From contig CAZNDN010000134.1 of NCBI GenBank assembly GCA_964571815.1, forward strand, positions 1-10,949: a stretch of DNA of 10,949 nt. Direction: 5' to 3'. Position numbers and translations under genes: made by a program. The notes under the pieces were generated by a model, which was not told the origin of the DNA, did not search any database, and saw only the letters and a program-made list of their open reading frames with translations. How positions within the stretch are numbered: position 1 is the stretch's first letter; every line of letters begins with the position of its first letter. Positions 1 to 6,426 of the stretch are shown piece after piece. Source of the DNA: CAZNDN01 sp964571815. Its GTDB lineage: Bacteria > Fibrobacterota > Chitinivibrionia > Chitinivibrionales > WJKA01.

Positions 1-4
1 ACTC

Positions 5-952
5 ATGAGAAAGCCGGGTAGTTGCACTCGTTACCGGTCAATCCTTCACGTTGCGTTCATGAGCCTGACCGCGGTCCTGACCACCGGGCCTGTCGCGCCT
101 ATCCACGCGGAGCCGATCCGGATTCTGCCCCTGGGAAACTCCATTACCCAGGGAGAGAGCCCGCGGAAGTCCTACCGTCCGTACCTGGACTCACTACTGA
201 ATGATGGCGGATACGAGTTTGATTTTGTGGGACGGATGCAGGTTTCGCATGACGGCGCCACGGGCAGCGGCTTTGATTTTGACCATGAAGGGCACTACGG
301 GAAGCGGGCCGATGAAGTTCTGGGGGAAGTGGACTCCATTGTAGATAGTTTCAGTCCCGACATCGTACTGTGCCATCTGGGAACAAACGACCTGGTAGCC
401 ACAGGCCAGAGCAGGGAGGACCTCGCCCGCGCTACGCTGAATGACATCGAGAACATTATCGACGAGTTCCGGGCCTCATTTCCGGAGTTCGTTTTCGTTG
501 TTGCGCGGATCATCCCGTGTTCCCCCGAAGAACACCGCGAGACGTTCCAAACCATGAATGCAATGATCGACGACACTTGGGCCCAAGACCGTTCGACAGC
601 AACTTCTCCGGTCCATATCGCGGACCACTATGACGGGTTTGATCCGAGCAAGGATCTCTCGGACCGGTGGCATCCTAACGAAAGCGGCGGGCGAAAGATG
701 GCGGTTACGTGGTTTGAAGTGCTGGAGCCGATACTGGCGGAATGGAGGGAAACGCACACCCGAATGTACACTGGACAAACGGCTCCCGCGGCATTTAGAA
801 TCCAGAGGAAAAGTCTCATCCTGCCTCTCCATCGAAAGGGCAACTCCCCAGCCAACATTGTCTCTTCCGTTTCCGCAGCCAACTCCCTGCAAGAAGCCGT
901 CGATCTCAGGGGACGCGTCGTCCACGGACCGAATCGGCGGCGGCATCCGTAA
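5..952 (+). CDS. Secreted SGNH-hydrolase, CE3-like carbohydrate (acetyl xylan) esterase
   Basis: The 315-residue product looks like a secreted carbohydrate O-acyl esterase that would deacetylate xylan or a similar glycan. Residues 1-35 form a signal peptide (basic n-region, hydrophobic stretch, cleavage after PIHA). The SGNH blocks are in order: LPLGNSITQGE with nucleophile Ser46, DHEGHYGKRADEV (about 93-105, the CE3-style block II with an oxyanion Gly), HLGTNDL with Asn128, and SDRWHPNESGG with Asp220 and His223. The spacing fits family CE3. After about residue 250 there is a linker and then AVDLRGRVV, resembling the start of a C-terminal surface-sorting tail. The tail stops early; a minus-one shift near base 930 would continue it for about 17 more codons (see findings). 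The start lies at the window edge, so its ribosome site cannot be seen; Met19 is an alternative but would lose the basic n-region. It converges on the minus-strand run. The esterase class is secure; the exact substrate is inferred. Confidence 0.9.
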   Translation: MRKPGSCTRYRSILHVAFMSLTAVLTTGPVAPIHAEPIRILPLGNSITQGESPRKSYRPYLDSLLNDGGYEFDFVGRMQVSHDGATGSGFDFDHEGHYGKRADEVLGEVDSIVDSFSPDIVLCHLGTNDLVATGQSREDLARATLNDIENIIDEFRASFPEFVFVVARIIPCSPEEHRETFQTMNAMIDDTWAQDRSTATSPVHIADHYDGFDPSKDLSDRWHPNESGGRKMAVTWFEVLEPILAEWRETHTRMYTGQTAPAAFRIQRKSLILPLHRKGNSPANIVSSVSAANSLQEAVDLRGRVVHGPNRRRHP

Positions 953-1121
953 CAGCGCTTGAACTTTCTGTGCGTAGAGTATAACCCACCGCCCGGGTCC
1001 GCCCTGATATCCGCGTTGAGAAGCGTGGCGAGGGACACGTCGGATCCATTCCTGAGACTCCCCGCGCACATGCGGCACACACAAGGAAAGGGAGTAGAGG
1101 CACGGTACGCATAGTGCACTC
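953..1121. other. Convergent intergenic region, no clear terminator
   Basis: This gap separates the esterase gene (plus) from the last gene of the minus-strand run. I see no strong GC hairpin followed by a T tract for either direction; the best inverted repeat is a 4-bp CCGC/GCGG stem near 1067-1080. On the plus strand the first 30 bases continue an alternative reading frame of the esterase tail. On the minus strand the region stays open in more than one frame downstream of the short lyase-like gene, but I cannot recognise lyase-like motifs in it, so a remnant is possible but not shown. Confidence 0.4.
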
Positions 1122-1571
1122 CTATCCCTGAAAACTCAAGTAAAAATCACGAGCGCAAGGTCCCAGCGGATAGGTAATACACTCACCATCCTTTGGCCTT
1201 TTCCGCGGGGCTGTTTTCTTGGTAACTTTGCAGGATTTAGGAATTTTCACCCACTCCCATTCGGTCCTGTCCTTTATGTCCCGGCTGTCGGCAAGATGAT
1301 GAGCGCCAAGGCACCTTCCTCCCTTGCGACTTGTTTTCGTCTCAAACCACGGCGGTTGCACAATGCCTATTGCCTCGTTGATTATACCTCCGGCCTCATG
1401 CCCGTTTTCGCGTACGCAGCAGGACCGCTTCATCCCTCCGTAGCCCTCCATCTTGTAGAACTCCGCGGTCTCAAACGAGTATTCACAGAGCAGTTCTGAT
1501 GTGACCGGTGCGAGTTGCCCGCCCAGGATGAGCGCGCAGGTGGTTGTTAACAGCAATGTTCTGGTTTTCAT
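1122..1571 (-). CDS. Short Cys-rich secreted protein, lyase-like N-terminal fragment
   Basis: A 149-residue exported protein of uncertain function. Met1 is chosen because MKTRTLLLTT begins a textbook signal peptide (cleavage near residue 25) and AAGGAGG sits 5 bases upstream; an upstream in-frame ATG at 1637 has no such support. The mature part starts with a strand-like LCEYSFE, carries seven cysteines (29, 51, 52, 87, 114, 131, 139) and ends with ARDFYLSFQG. The layout matches the other short gene at 5825-6229: a D/SFE opening strand, a CL(W/G) strand in the middle, and a (W/F)Y.L.F strand near the end. That pattern recalls the N-terminal half of concanavalin-fold polysaccharide lyases (heparin-lyase-like, PF14099-type), which are normally over 200 residues. 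The protein stops exactly where the first long sheet would continue, suggesting truncation. It lies 41 bp behind the beta-sandwich gene and is probably co-transcribed. Lyase activity is doubtful. Confidence 0.6.
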   Translation of the reverse strand: MKTRTLLLTTTCALILGGQLAPVTSELLCEYSFETAEFYKMEGYGGMKRSCCVRENGHEAGGIINEAIGIVQPPWFETKTSRKGGRCLGAHHLADSRDIKDRTEWEWVKIPKSCKVTKKTAPRKRPKDGECITYPLGPCARDFYLSFQG

Positions 1572-1576
1572 CGATA

Positions 1577-1583
1577 CCTCCTT
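1577..1583 (-). promoter_or_regulatory. Strong ribosome binding site for the 1571 start
   Basis: On the minus strand AAGGAGG is followed by TATCG and then ATG. It fixes the start of the short Cys-rich gene at 1571 rather than at the upstream in-frame ATG (1637), which would overlap the end of the preceding gene. Confidence 0.8.
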
Positions 1584-1612
1584 CGACGTGTCGTGGTTTG
1601 AATGTACCGAAG

Positions 1613-3013
1613 TTATTTCGCGAGGTGGACAGTACATCCGGCGATTCTTCCGTGCGCACCGACAAACAGGACTACGCCGTGTCGTGCGCTCCCGGTTGTA
1701 ACGATTCTTCTGCCGTCGGGGCGATAGTACCGCGCCGGGCGTCTCCCCCGTATGGTGACCCGCTGAGCGTGTGTGCTTTTGCTCCTAATGTCAACCATTT
1801 TTTCATACTCCACAAAGAACACCGGACCCGGCCAGTTTATTTCAAAGGCGTGGACGCCGCTCTTGTTTGTGTCGATCTTGAACTCGTTGTTCCCTTTGCG
1901 CAGAGCGTTGAGCGGGATGTCGTTTCGGATGATTGCAGGCTTGTGAAACGCACCCCTGGTTCCCGGTATCAGCGTTTCATTGATCCAGACCCGGTGCGGC
2001 GTATCACCGCCACGCGACCACGTTGACAACCGAAGTATCGCCCTGGACGCCTTGCTCACGTCGTCGGCGATGGGCACATTGCACGTGCACACGAATGCAC
2101 TGCCGAATTTCTCGGACACATTCGACGGCTTGTACATCCTGACGAAACGGAACCGGTTGAACGTGACGCCGTTTACCGCCGGCGTCATATACTTGATGCC
2201 GTCCTTGCGCACGATCCATGCCGCCACTTTCATGGAACTGCTTTGGTCGGCAATCCATTCGGTGTCCCAGGTGACGTTATAGGGCGCCGTCTTACCAACA
2301 CCGGCGCAGTTGTACTTGTAGCTGCGTGGTGTCTGCCAGAAATGCCAGTCCCGGTAGACGCCGGTTCCTTTGCAGGGGTAGTCGACGTAGTTGCAGATGT
2401 ATACCACGCTGTCAACATCCGATGCGCTGCCGTCGAGGCTGAGGCTGAACTGAGGACTGTCGCCGATCGAGGCGCCCTGTGCAGGCGATGCAACCGTTCC
2501 TTTGGTGTGGGTTACGGCGGAGGCATCATAGTAGACATACAGATTGAGGCTGTACAGCCAGTACCAGCCCTTGGCGCCCTGTCCCTTGCAGGCGCCGACA
2601 CTTCCGGCCCTGAACAGAAGCTCATTGCTGCCGCTATTGAACTGACTCAACGGCAGCTCCATGAACGCGCCCTGGAAATCGTAGTAATAGCACTCGGGTG
2701 AGGTGGGAGTGTTGGGCTGAACGAGTTCGACGGGAGAGCCACCGTTGATCTCGACGGTCTTTTTTGAGCCGATATGGCCGCCCCACAGGTCGATGGCCAG
2801 CTCAATGCGGGTCGCGTTGTTGATATCCATATCAAACGTGCTCGTGTGGGGTGAATTACCGTGACAGTAGCTTGCACCGCAGTTGCTGACAATCCACCTC
2901 GGGGCATGCTTGTGGTAGACACGGAAGACTTCGCCGGGTTTCGGCTCGGCGAAGAGATGGGCGCATACCGCCATTATAACGATTGTTGAAACATGCAATG
3001 TTCTTTGTTTCAT
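1613..3013 (-). CDS. Secreted two-beta-sandwich protein with probable C-terminal sorting tail
   Basis: A 466-residue exported protein that I cannot assign to a named family. Residues 1-22 are a signal peptide ending HLFA. Residues about 25-165 form one beta-rich domain, about 170-285 an Ig-like middle section (VASPAQGASIGDSPQFSLS and an aromatic YRDWHFWQTPR stretch), and about 290-405 a second beta-rich domain. The first and last share a pattern: an RIELAIDLW or RAILRLSTW strand, a glycine pair, a V.IN strand (VEIN, VWIN), then PL followed by G.NE near the end. This suggests two copies of a jelly-roll, carbohydrate-binding-like fold. Residues about 410-466 (ARYYRPDGRRI, then GVVLFVGAHGRIAG) look like a divergent surface-sorting tail. 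GGAGA lies 7 bases before the start. The ATG overlaps the TGA of the preceding propeller gene (ATGA), so the two are probably translationally coupled. A glycan-binding or scaffold role is inferred. Confidence 0.85.
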   Translation of the reverse strand: MKQRTLHVSTIVIMAVCAHLFAEPKPGEVFRVYHKHAPRWIVSNCGASYCHGNSPHTSTFDMDINNATRIELAIDLWGGHIGSKKTVEINGGSPVELVQPNTPTSPECYYYDFQGAFMELPLSQFNSGSNELLFRAGSVGACKGQGAKGWYWLYSLNLYVYYDASAVTHTKGTVASPAQGASIGDSPQFSLSLDGSASDVDSVVYICNYVDYPCKGTGVYRDWHFWQTPRSYKYNCAGVGKTAPYNVTWDTEWIADQSSSMKVAAWIVRKDGIKYMTPAVNGVTFNRFRFVRMYKPSNVSEKFGSAFVCTCNVPIADDVSKASRAILRLSTWSRGGDTPHRVWINETLIPGTRGAFHKPAIIRNDIPLNALRKGNNEFKIDTNKSGVHAFEINWPGPVFFVEYEKMVDIRSKSTHAQRVTIRGRRPARYYRPDGRRIVTTGSARHGVVLFVGAHGRIAGCTVHLAK

Positions 3014-4296
3014 TTCGAAATCTCCAGAACCACCCTCCCCGTCAACGAAACCACCCTGTTCCGCTCATCCACGAGCCTGACTCCCGCGTGCGGGCCCTGA
3101 ATAAAAACCCTGCGAACGGGTAGCATTCGTGGTCGATGCGCGAGGGTCGCCATGTTCCGCTCAACACTCACCCCGTCGGCAACCTCTACATACTCGCCCT
3201 CAACGGTTTCGATATGACCGGCCGGTATTCCCTTGACGTAAAAATCTCCGGTGGTATTGTTGAAGTAGGCGGTTGTCTCTGCCTGAGCAAGATCGCAACA
3301 GGGGAGTTTTGCATTGCGTGAAGGCATGATTGCCTGATCGTCTATCCAGTTGTAAATGACCGGGTTGCTGCCATAGCGTATACGATCAGCATGGCCATGC
3401 CGGCCCACGCATTGCAGGACCCATTTGTCGGAGTTGGCGGACCAGCGGATAACTTCACACCCCCTGCCCGGATCGAATCCCAGTGATGTCGCGATTTCAT
3501 CATGGATATTGGGAAGTCCGTAAGTGTCTCTGAGGTCCTTCACCTTGCCGGAGGCATCATCGTAGTGGAAAAGAAATAAATCGGCATGTGCCCCCCAGCG
3601 GTAGACGGCGAAATAGTCTCCCGAAGTGGATATCGAAAGGTTGCAGGCAGGTTCACTCCCAAGCTTGCTGTTGAAAGGATTACTGCTGACCGTATGAATA
3701 AACTGACTCGTATTTTCACCGCGAATCTGGCACCCGGCCCGTTTCCCGTCGGCCGATAAACTGAACCGCCGAACCCAGTCCTTACCCGTATCGATTCTCG
3801 TGTAGTCCCACAGTTTTACGTTTTCCGAGGGATTGGATGGGTTGATTTTCCATATCTCTCCCGAGCCGCGGAAACTCTTGTGCGTTGATTCATCGGGTCG
3901 TTCGTATACGATATGGGTGCTCTTTTCCCAGTCCAGGTGGGCCGCTTCCCCGTAGTTTTCTATCTCCACCAGTTTCTTGAGGTTCGAGCCGTCGATGTCC
4001 ATGGTTGCTATCCAGTGCTTGCCCTGTTCATCATCGGCATAGAAGGCAATGGTACGGCCGTTGACATCAATGGCCGGATACGCGCAGCGATGATGGTACA
4101 GGGTATCGGATGAAACCGGTTTGTTGTCGGCAATATCGAAGCGTACCAGTTTTGTGCCGGGGAGCTTGCCTGCATCGCCGGTATAGTTCCAGTGGACATA
4201 TTGCCAGCAGACCGACACCGCGATGCCGTCGATTGCGAAGAGGCAAGAGCAAAGCAGGTTGAGGATGAGCAGCGTTTTTGAACTACATTGGAACAT
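3010..4296 (-). CDS. Secreted TolB/PD40-like beta-propeller protein, second tandem copy
   Basis: A 428-residue exported protein, paralogous to its upstream neighbour at 4359-5714. Signal peptide 1-21, then a mature start IDGIAVSVCW that mirrors IDGTAV in the neighbour. Propeller-blade motifs follow: YPAIDVNGRTIAFYAD (73-88), TMDIDGSNLKKLVEI (98-112), a GEIWKI blade strand (146-151), SLSADGKRAG (179-188), ACNLSISTSGDYFAVYRW (217-234), and IRWSANSDKWVLQCVG (283-298), the best conserved piece between the two copies. These resemble TolB-type WD40-like PD40 repeats, usually binding rather than catalytic. The last 45 residues (LPVRRVFIQGPHAGVRL onward) may be a divergent sorting tail. Start 4296 is chosen because it gives a clean signal peptide and has GGAGGT 4 bases upstream. 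An in-frame ATG at 4362 overlaps the previous stop and also has GGAGG nearby, but would add 22 polar residues before the signal. No enzyme motif is visible. Confidence 0.85.
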   Translation of the reverse strand: MFQCSSKTLLILNLLCSCLFAIDGIAVSVCWQYVHWNYTGDAGKLPGTKLVRFDIADNKPVSSDTLYHHRCAYPAIDVNGRTIAFYADDEQGKHWIATMDIDGSNLKKLVEIENYGEAAHLDWEKSTHIVYERPDESTHKSFRGSGEIWKINPSNPSENVKLWDYTRIDTGKDWVRRFSLSADGKRAGCQIRGENTSQFIHTVSSNPFNSKLGSEPACNLSISTSGDYFAVYRWGAHADLFLFHYDDASGKVKDLRDTYGLPNIHDEIATSLGFDPGRGCEVIRWSANSDKWVLQCVGRHGHADRIRYGSNPVIYNWIDDQAIMPSRNAKLPCCDLAQAETTAYFNNTTGDFYVKGIPAGHIETVEGEYVEVADGVSVERNMATLAHRPRMLPVRRVFIQGPHAGVRLVDERNRVVSLTGRVVLEISK

Positions 4297-4300
4297 GGTG

Positions 4301-4306
4301 ACCTCC
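4301..4306 (-). promoter_or_regulatory. Ribosome binding site for the 4296 start
   Basis: On the minus strand GGAGGT is followed by CACC and then ATG. Together with the signal peptide that begins at this Met, it favours 4296 over the in-frame ATG at 4362, which has its own GGAGGG three bases upstream. Confidence 0.6.
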
Positions 4307-4358
4307 GGGTTTGTGTTGTATGCAGGTAAACCAAGTAGCACCGTCGTATCGGTTTCTC

Positions 4359-5714
4359 TCATCGTCCCTCCACGTGCGGCAAGCTTCTCCCTCGCGGATT
4401 GTATTTGATTCCCGCTTCGTCACGAATTTCGAGGCGCAGAACACCGCGCCGGAGTGTCGGATGAACCGATCCGCGGACAGGGAGACGCCTGATTGACGCC
4501 GGACGTTGATTCGAAACACCGGTCGCCCTTACCCCGTCAGTCCCGACCGCCACCCATGCACCGGCTGCATTTTCGTACATTCCCTCGGGGCCATCTACCC
4601 ACAAATCACCGGCCGTACAACCCACCGTCGTCTCGGCGTCAACCTCCATGGGATTTTCGCTTGTCATGATTATCTCGTGGTCAACCCAGTTCATCAGCAC
4701 CTGGTTGCTGCCGCTCTTGGCGGTGGCGCGTACCAGACCGATATTCAGGCAGACCCACTTGTCGGAATTTGCCGACCAGCGGGGCCAGTCCATCTGTTGG
4801 CCGACACTGTCGCCGTACCACTCCCGCATGTCGAGCACATGCACGCTCGATTGACCCCAGTACCGATTGGGGTCGTCGACCAGTGAGGGAATAAGGTGCG
4901 TGGTATCGGCAACCGGGTCCCAGTATCGGAGAAAAAGTTCGGTATGGCCGGTGTTGATGAAAAGACCCAGATACGCCCCGCTCGGGGAAATCGTTCCGTT
5001 GCAGCCGGGCAGATGCCGGTACCCACCGAGGAAAACCGGATGCTTTGCAGGGGGAAAAATGTGCGGCGTACTCATCGTGCCTTTCCCGCCTTTCCCGTCG
5101 TAGATTGTTTGAATCACCGCATAGCGCGCATCGGCACTCAACTCCCACTTTCTGAATTCATCGTAGACGGCAACGCGCTCGTTGTGTGCGGGATCGGATA
5201 CCTTGACACGCCATATCTCATACGTATCCATTTTCTGGTAATAGACCCACTCGCCGCGGGGCCAGTCCATGGATGTGCGGCCCCCGCCCATGGGCATGGA
5301 GACCAGGTCTTTGCGGTTTGAACCGTCGGTGTCCGTCACGGTAATGAAGCACTTGTCTTCTTTGTCGATCAGCTCGCCGTTTTCTTCATAACAACTCAGG
5401 CGAAGAAACGCGATTTTCTTCCCGTCGGGACTCAGGGTCGGATACCGTGCCCAGGTTTCTTCATACACGGTATCCCGTCGAACAACCTCATTGCTCCGGA
5501 TATCGATTCGAAGCATCTTCCCGGTATAGCGGCTGTTGGCGCCGTAACGCCACAGGGGCAGCTCGGGATAGGTTTTCCATTCGTTGGCCCAGCGAAAGGC
5601 GCAGGTGACCGCGGTGCCGTCGATTGCACCGACGGGAAAGGGGGGAATGAGCAGGAGGGGGAAGAGAAAGAATTGAAATTGCTTTTTCATACAAAACCCG
5701 TTGACATTCGGCAT
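4359..5714 (-). CDS. Secreted TolB/PD40-like beta-propeller protein, first tandem copy
   Basis: A 451-residue exported protein paralogous to the following gene. Hydrophobic segment FQFFLFPLLLIPPFPVGA (about 13-30) is the signal core, with cleavage after VGA and mature start IDGTAV. Blade motifs: YPTLSPDGKKIAFLRL (91-106), a classic PD40 repeat; TVTDTDGSNRKDLVSM (125-140); MDWPRGEWVYYQKM (149-162); YEIWRVKVSD (165-174); GCNGTISPSGAYLGLF (237-252); and RWSANSDKWVCLNIG (312-326). Such propellers usually bind ligands or proteins. The C-terminus (LPVRGSVHP onward) is basic and poorly conserved and may be a degraded sorting tail. Two starts are possible: 5714, with AGAGG 11 bases upstream, and Met9 at 5690, which begins MKKQ like a standard signal peptide but lacks a visible ribosome site. 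I keep 5714. Its TGA overlaps the ATG at 4362, and it lies 110 bp behind the first lyase-like fragment. The exact role is unknown. Confidence 0.85.
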   Translation of the reverse strand: MPNVNGFCMKKQFQFFLFPLLLIPPFPVGAIDGTAVTCAFRWANEWKTYPELPLWRYGANSRYTGKMLRIDIRSNEVVRRDTVYEETWARYPTLSPDGKKIAFLRLSCYEENGELIDKEDKCFITVTDTDGSNRKDLVSMPMGGGRTSMDWPRGEWVYYQKMDTYEIWRVKVSDPAHNERVAVYDEFRKWELSADARYAVIQTIYDGKGGKGTMSTPHIFPPAKHPVFLGGYRHLPGCNGTISPSGAYLGLFINTGHTELFLRYWDPVADTTHLIPSLVDDPNRYWGQSSVHVLDMREWYGDSVGQQMDWPRWSANSDKWVCLNIGLVRATAKSGSNQVLMNWVDHEIIMTSENPMEVDAETTVGCTAGDLWVDGPEGMYENAAGAWVAVGTDGVRATGVSNQRPASIRRLPVRGSVHPTLRRGVLRLEIRDEAGIKYNPRGRSLPHVEGR

Positions 5715-5824
5715 GATTATCGATACCTCTCGTCGAGAAAAAGTTGGCGCTTCGACGGCGATTCATGTGTCATATGCGACTGGAGTATTTACCTGTTGGA
5801 ACCTCGTTGATACTGGACCAGTCA

Positions 5825-6229
5825 TTATCCGGAACCCGCGTAACGTACCTGATTGACAATTGTTGCACAAGCCCCGGGGTTCTGCCAATTTGAGTCGAAC
5901 TTCAGGTAGTAGCTGTACCATACGTCCTGATTACTTCCTGCTCTCCCCAGACGCCGCTCTGCCCGAGCCATGATGCTCGCACTGACACTTCCGCTGTACT
6001 TGGCAATATCGACCCAGAGGCACTGGCTTCCCGAAGCGGCACTACCGGTCAATCCCCAGTCGGTATCTCCCTGGTTGCTCGCGGCATCATGGTTGCACGA
6101 CTTTCCGCCCTCTACGTAAGTTCGGCCGCTGAACGTGGCATCGTGCGGCTCAAAGTCCAGATGCAGGGCGCTGGTTGTTTCGGCAAGGCCGACTGGTGCC
6201 GTCAGGGTACACACTTTCAATAAATTCAT
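5825..6229 (-). CDS. Short secreted polysaccharide-lyase-like protein, probably truncated
   Basis: A 134-residue product that resembles the N-terminal half of a concanavalin-fold polysaccharide lyase (PF14099-like). Residues 1-21 look like a signal peptide weakened by Pro12 and polar residues. The mature part runs LHLDFEPHDATFSGR, a glycine-rich stretch, CLWVDIAKYSG (70-80), MARAERRLG (87-95, comparable to the R.E strand of these lyases), and DVWYSYYLKFDSNW (102-115, comparable to the conserved W-Y strand with a D.W end). It stops after TIVNQVRYAGSG, near the point where the family's conserved Q.H region would begin, so most of the catalytic sheet is missing. Past the stop, another frame stays open for about 18 codons (NDWSSINEVPTGKYSSR), hinting at a frameshift. 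GGGAG lies 8 bases upstream of the ATG. About 200 bp separate it from the beta-helix gene. It may be a decaying gene or a small binding protein. Confidence 0.6.
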   Translation of the reverse strand: MNLLKVCTLTAPVGLAETTSALHLDFEPHDATFSGRTYVEGGKSCNHDAASNQGDTDWGLTGSAASGSQCLWVDIAKYSGSVSASIMARAERRLGRAGSNQDVWYSYYLKFDSNWQNPGACATIVNQVRYAGSG

Positions 6230-6426
6230 TGCGAAAACTCCCTGGTTGTGGCACTCCTGTAATCATTGAACATTGAAAACTCCGACAACATGGATTCGAA
6301 TCGATTGATATCCCCTTTTCATTTCCAGACCCGATGAGTGGAGAGACGGATACGTTCCTTGAAGGAGACATCCAATCAGACGTCCATTCAAGCCGAAATT
6401 TGTTTGCATGCCAACCTTCCCCGAAC
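6230..6426. other. Intergenic gap inside the minus-strand run
   Basis: This 197-bp gap between the beta-helix gene and the first lyase-like gene is the largest break in the run. It holds no convincing terminator for the beta-helix gene and no well-formed promoter. A tandem heptamer CATTGAA CATTGAA sits at 6264-6277. A separate promoter here cannot be excluded. Confidence 0.35.

Noticed and set aside
906..1119. Minus-strand open frames downstream of the short Cys-rich gene as its missing C-terminal half
   Set aside because: None of the three frames shows lyase-like strands or motifs that I can recognise, so a continuation cannot be supported.
1572..1637. Longer start for the short Cys-rich gene
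   Set aside because: It would overlap the preceding gene, place 22 residues ahead of a clean signal peptide and ignore the AAGGAGG before 1571.
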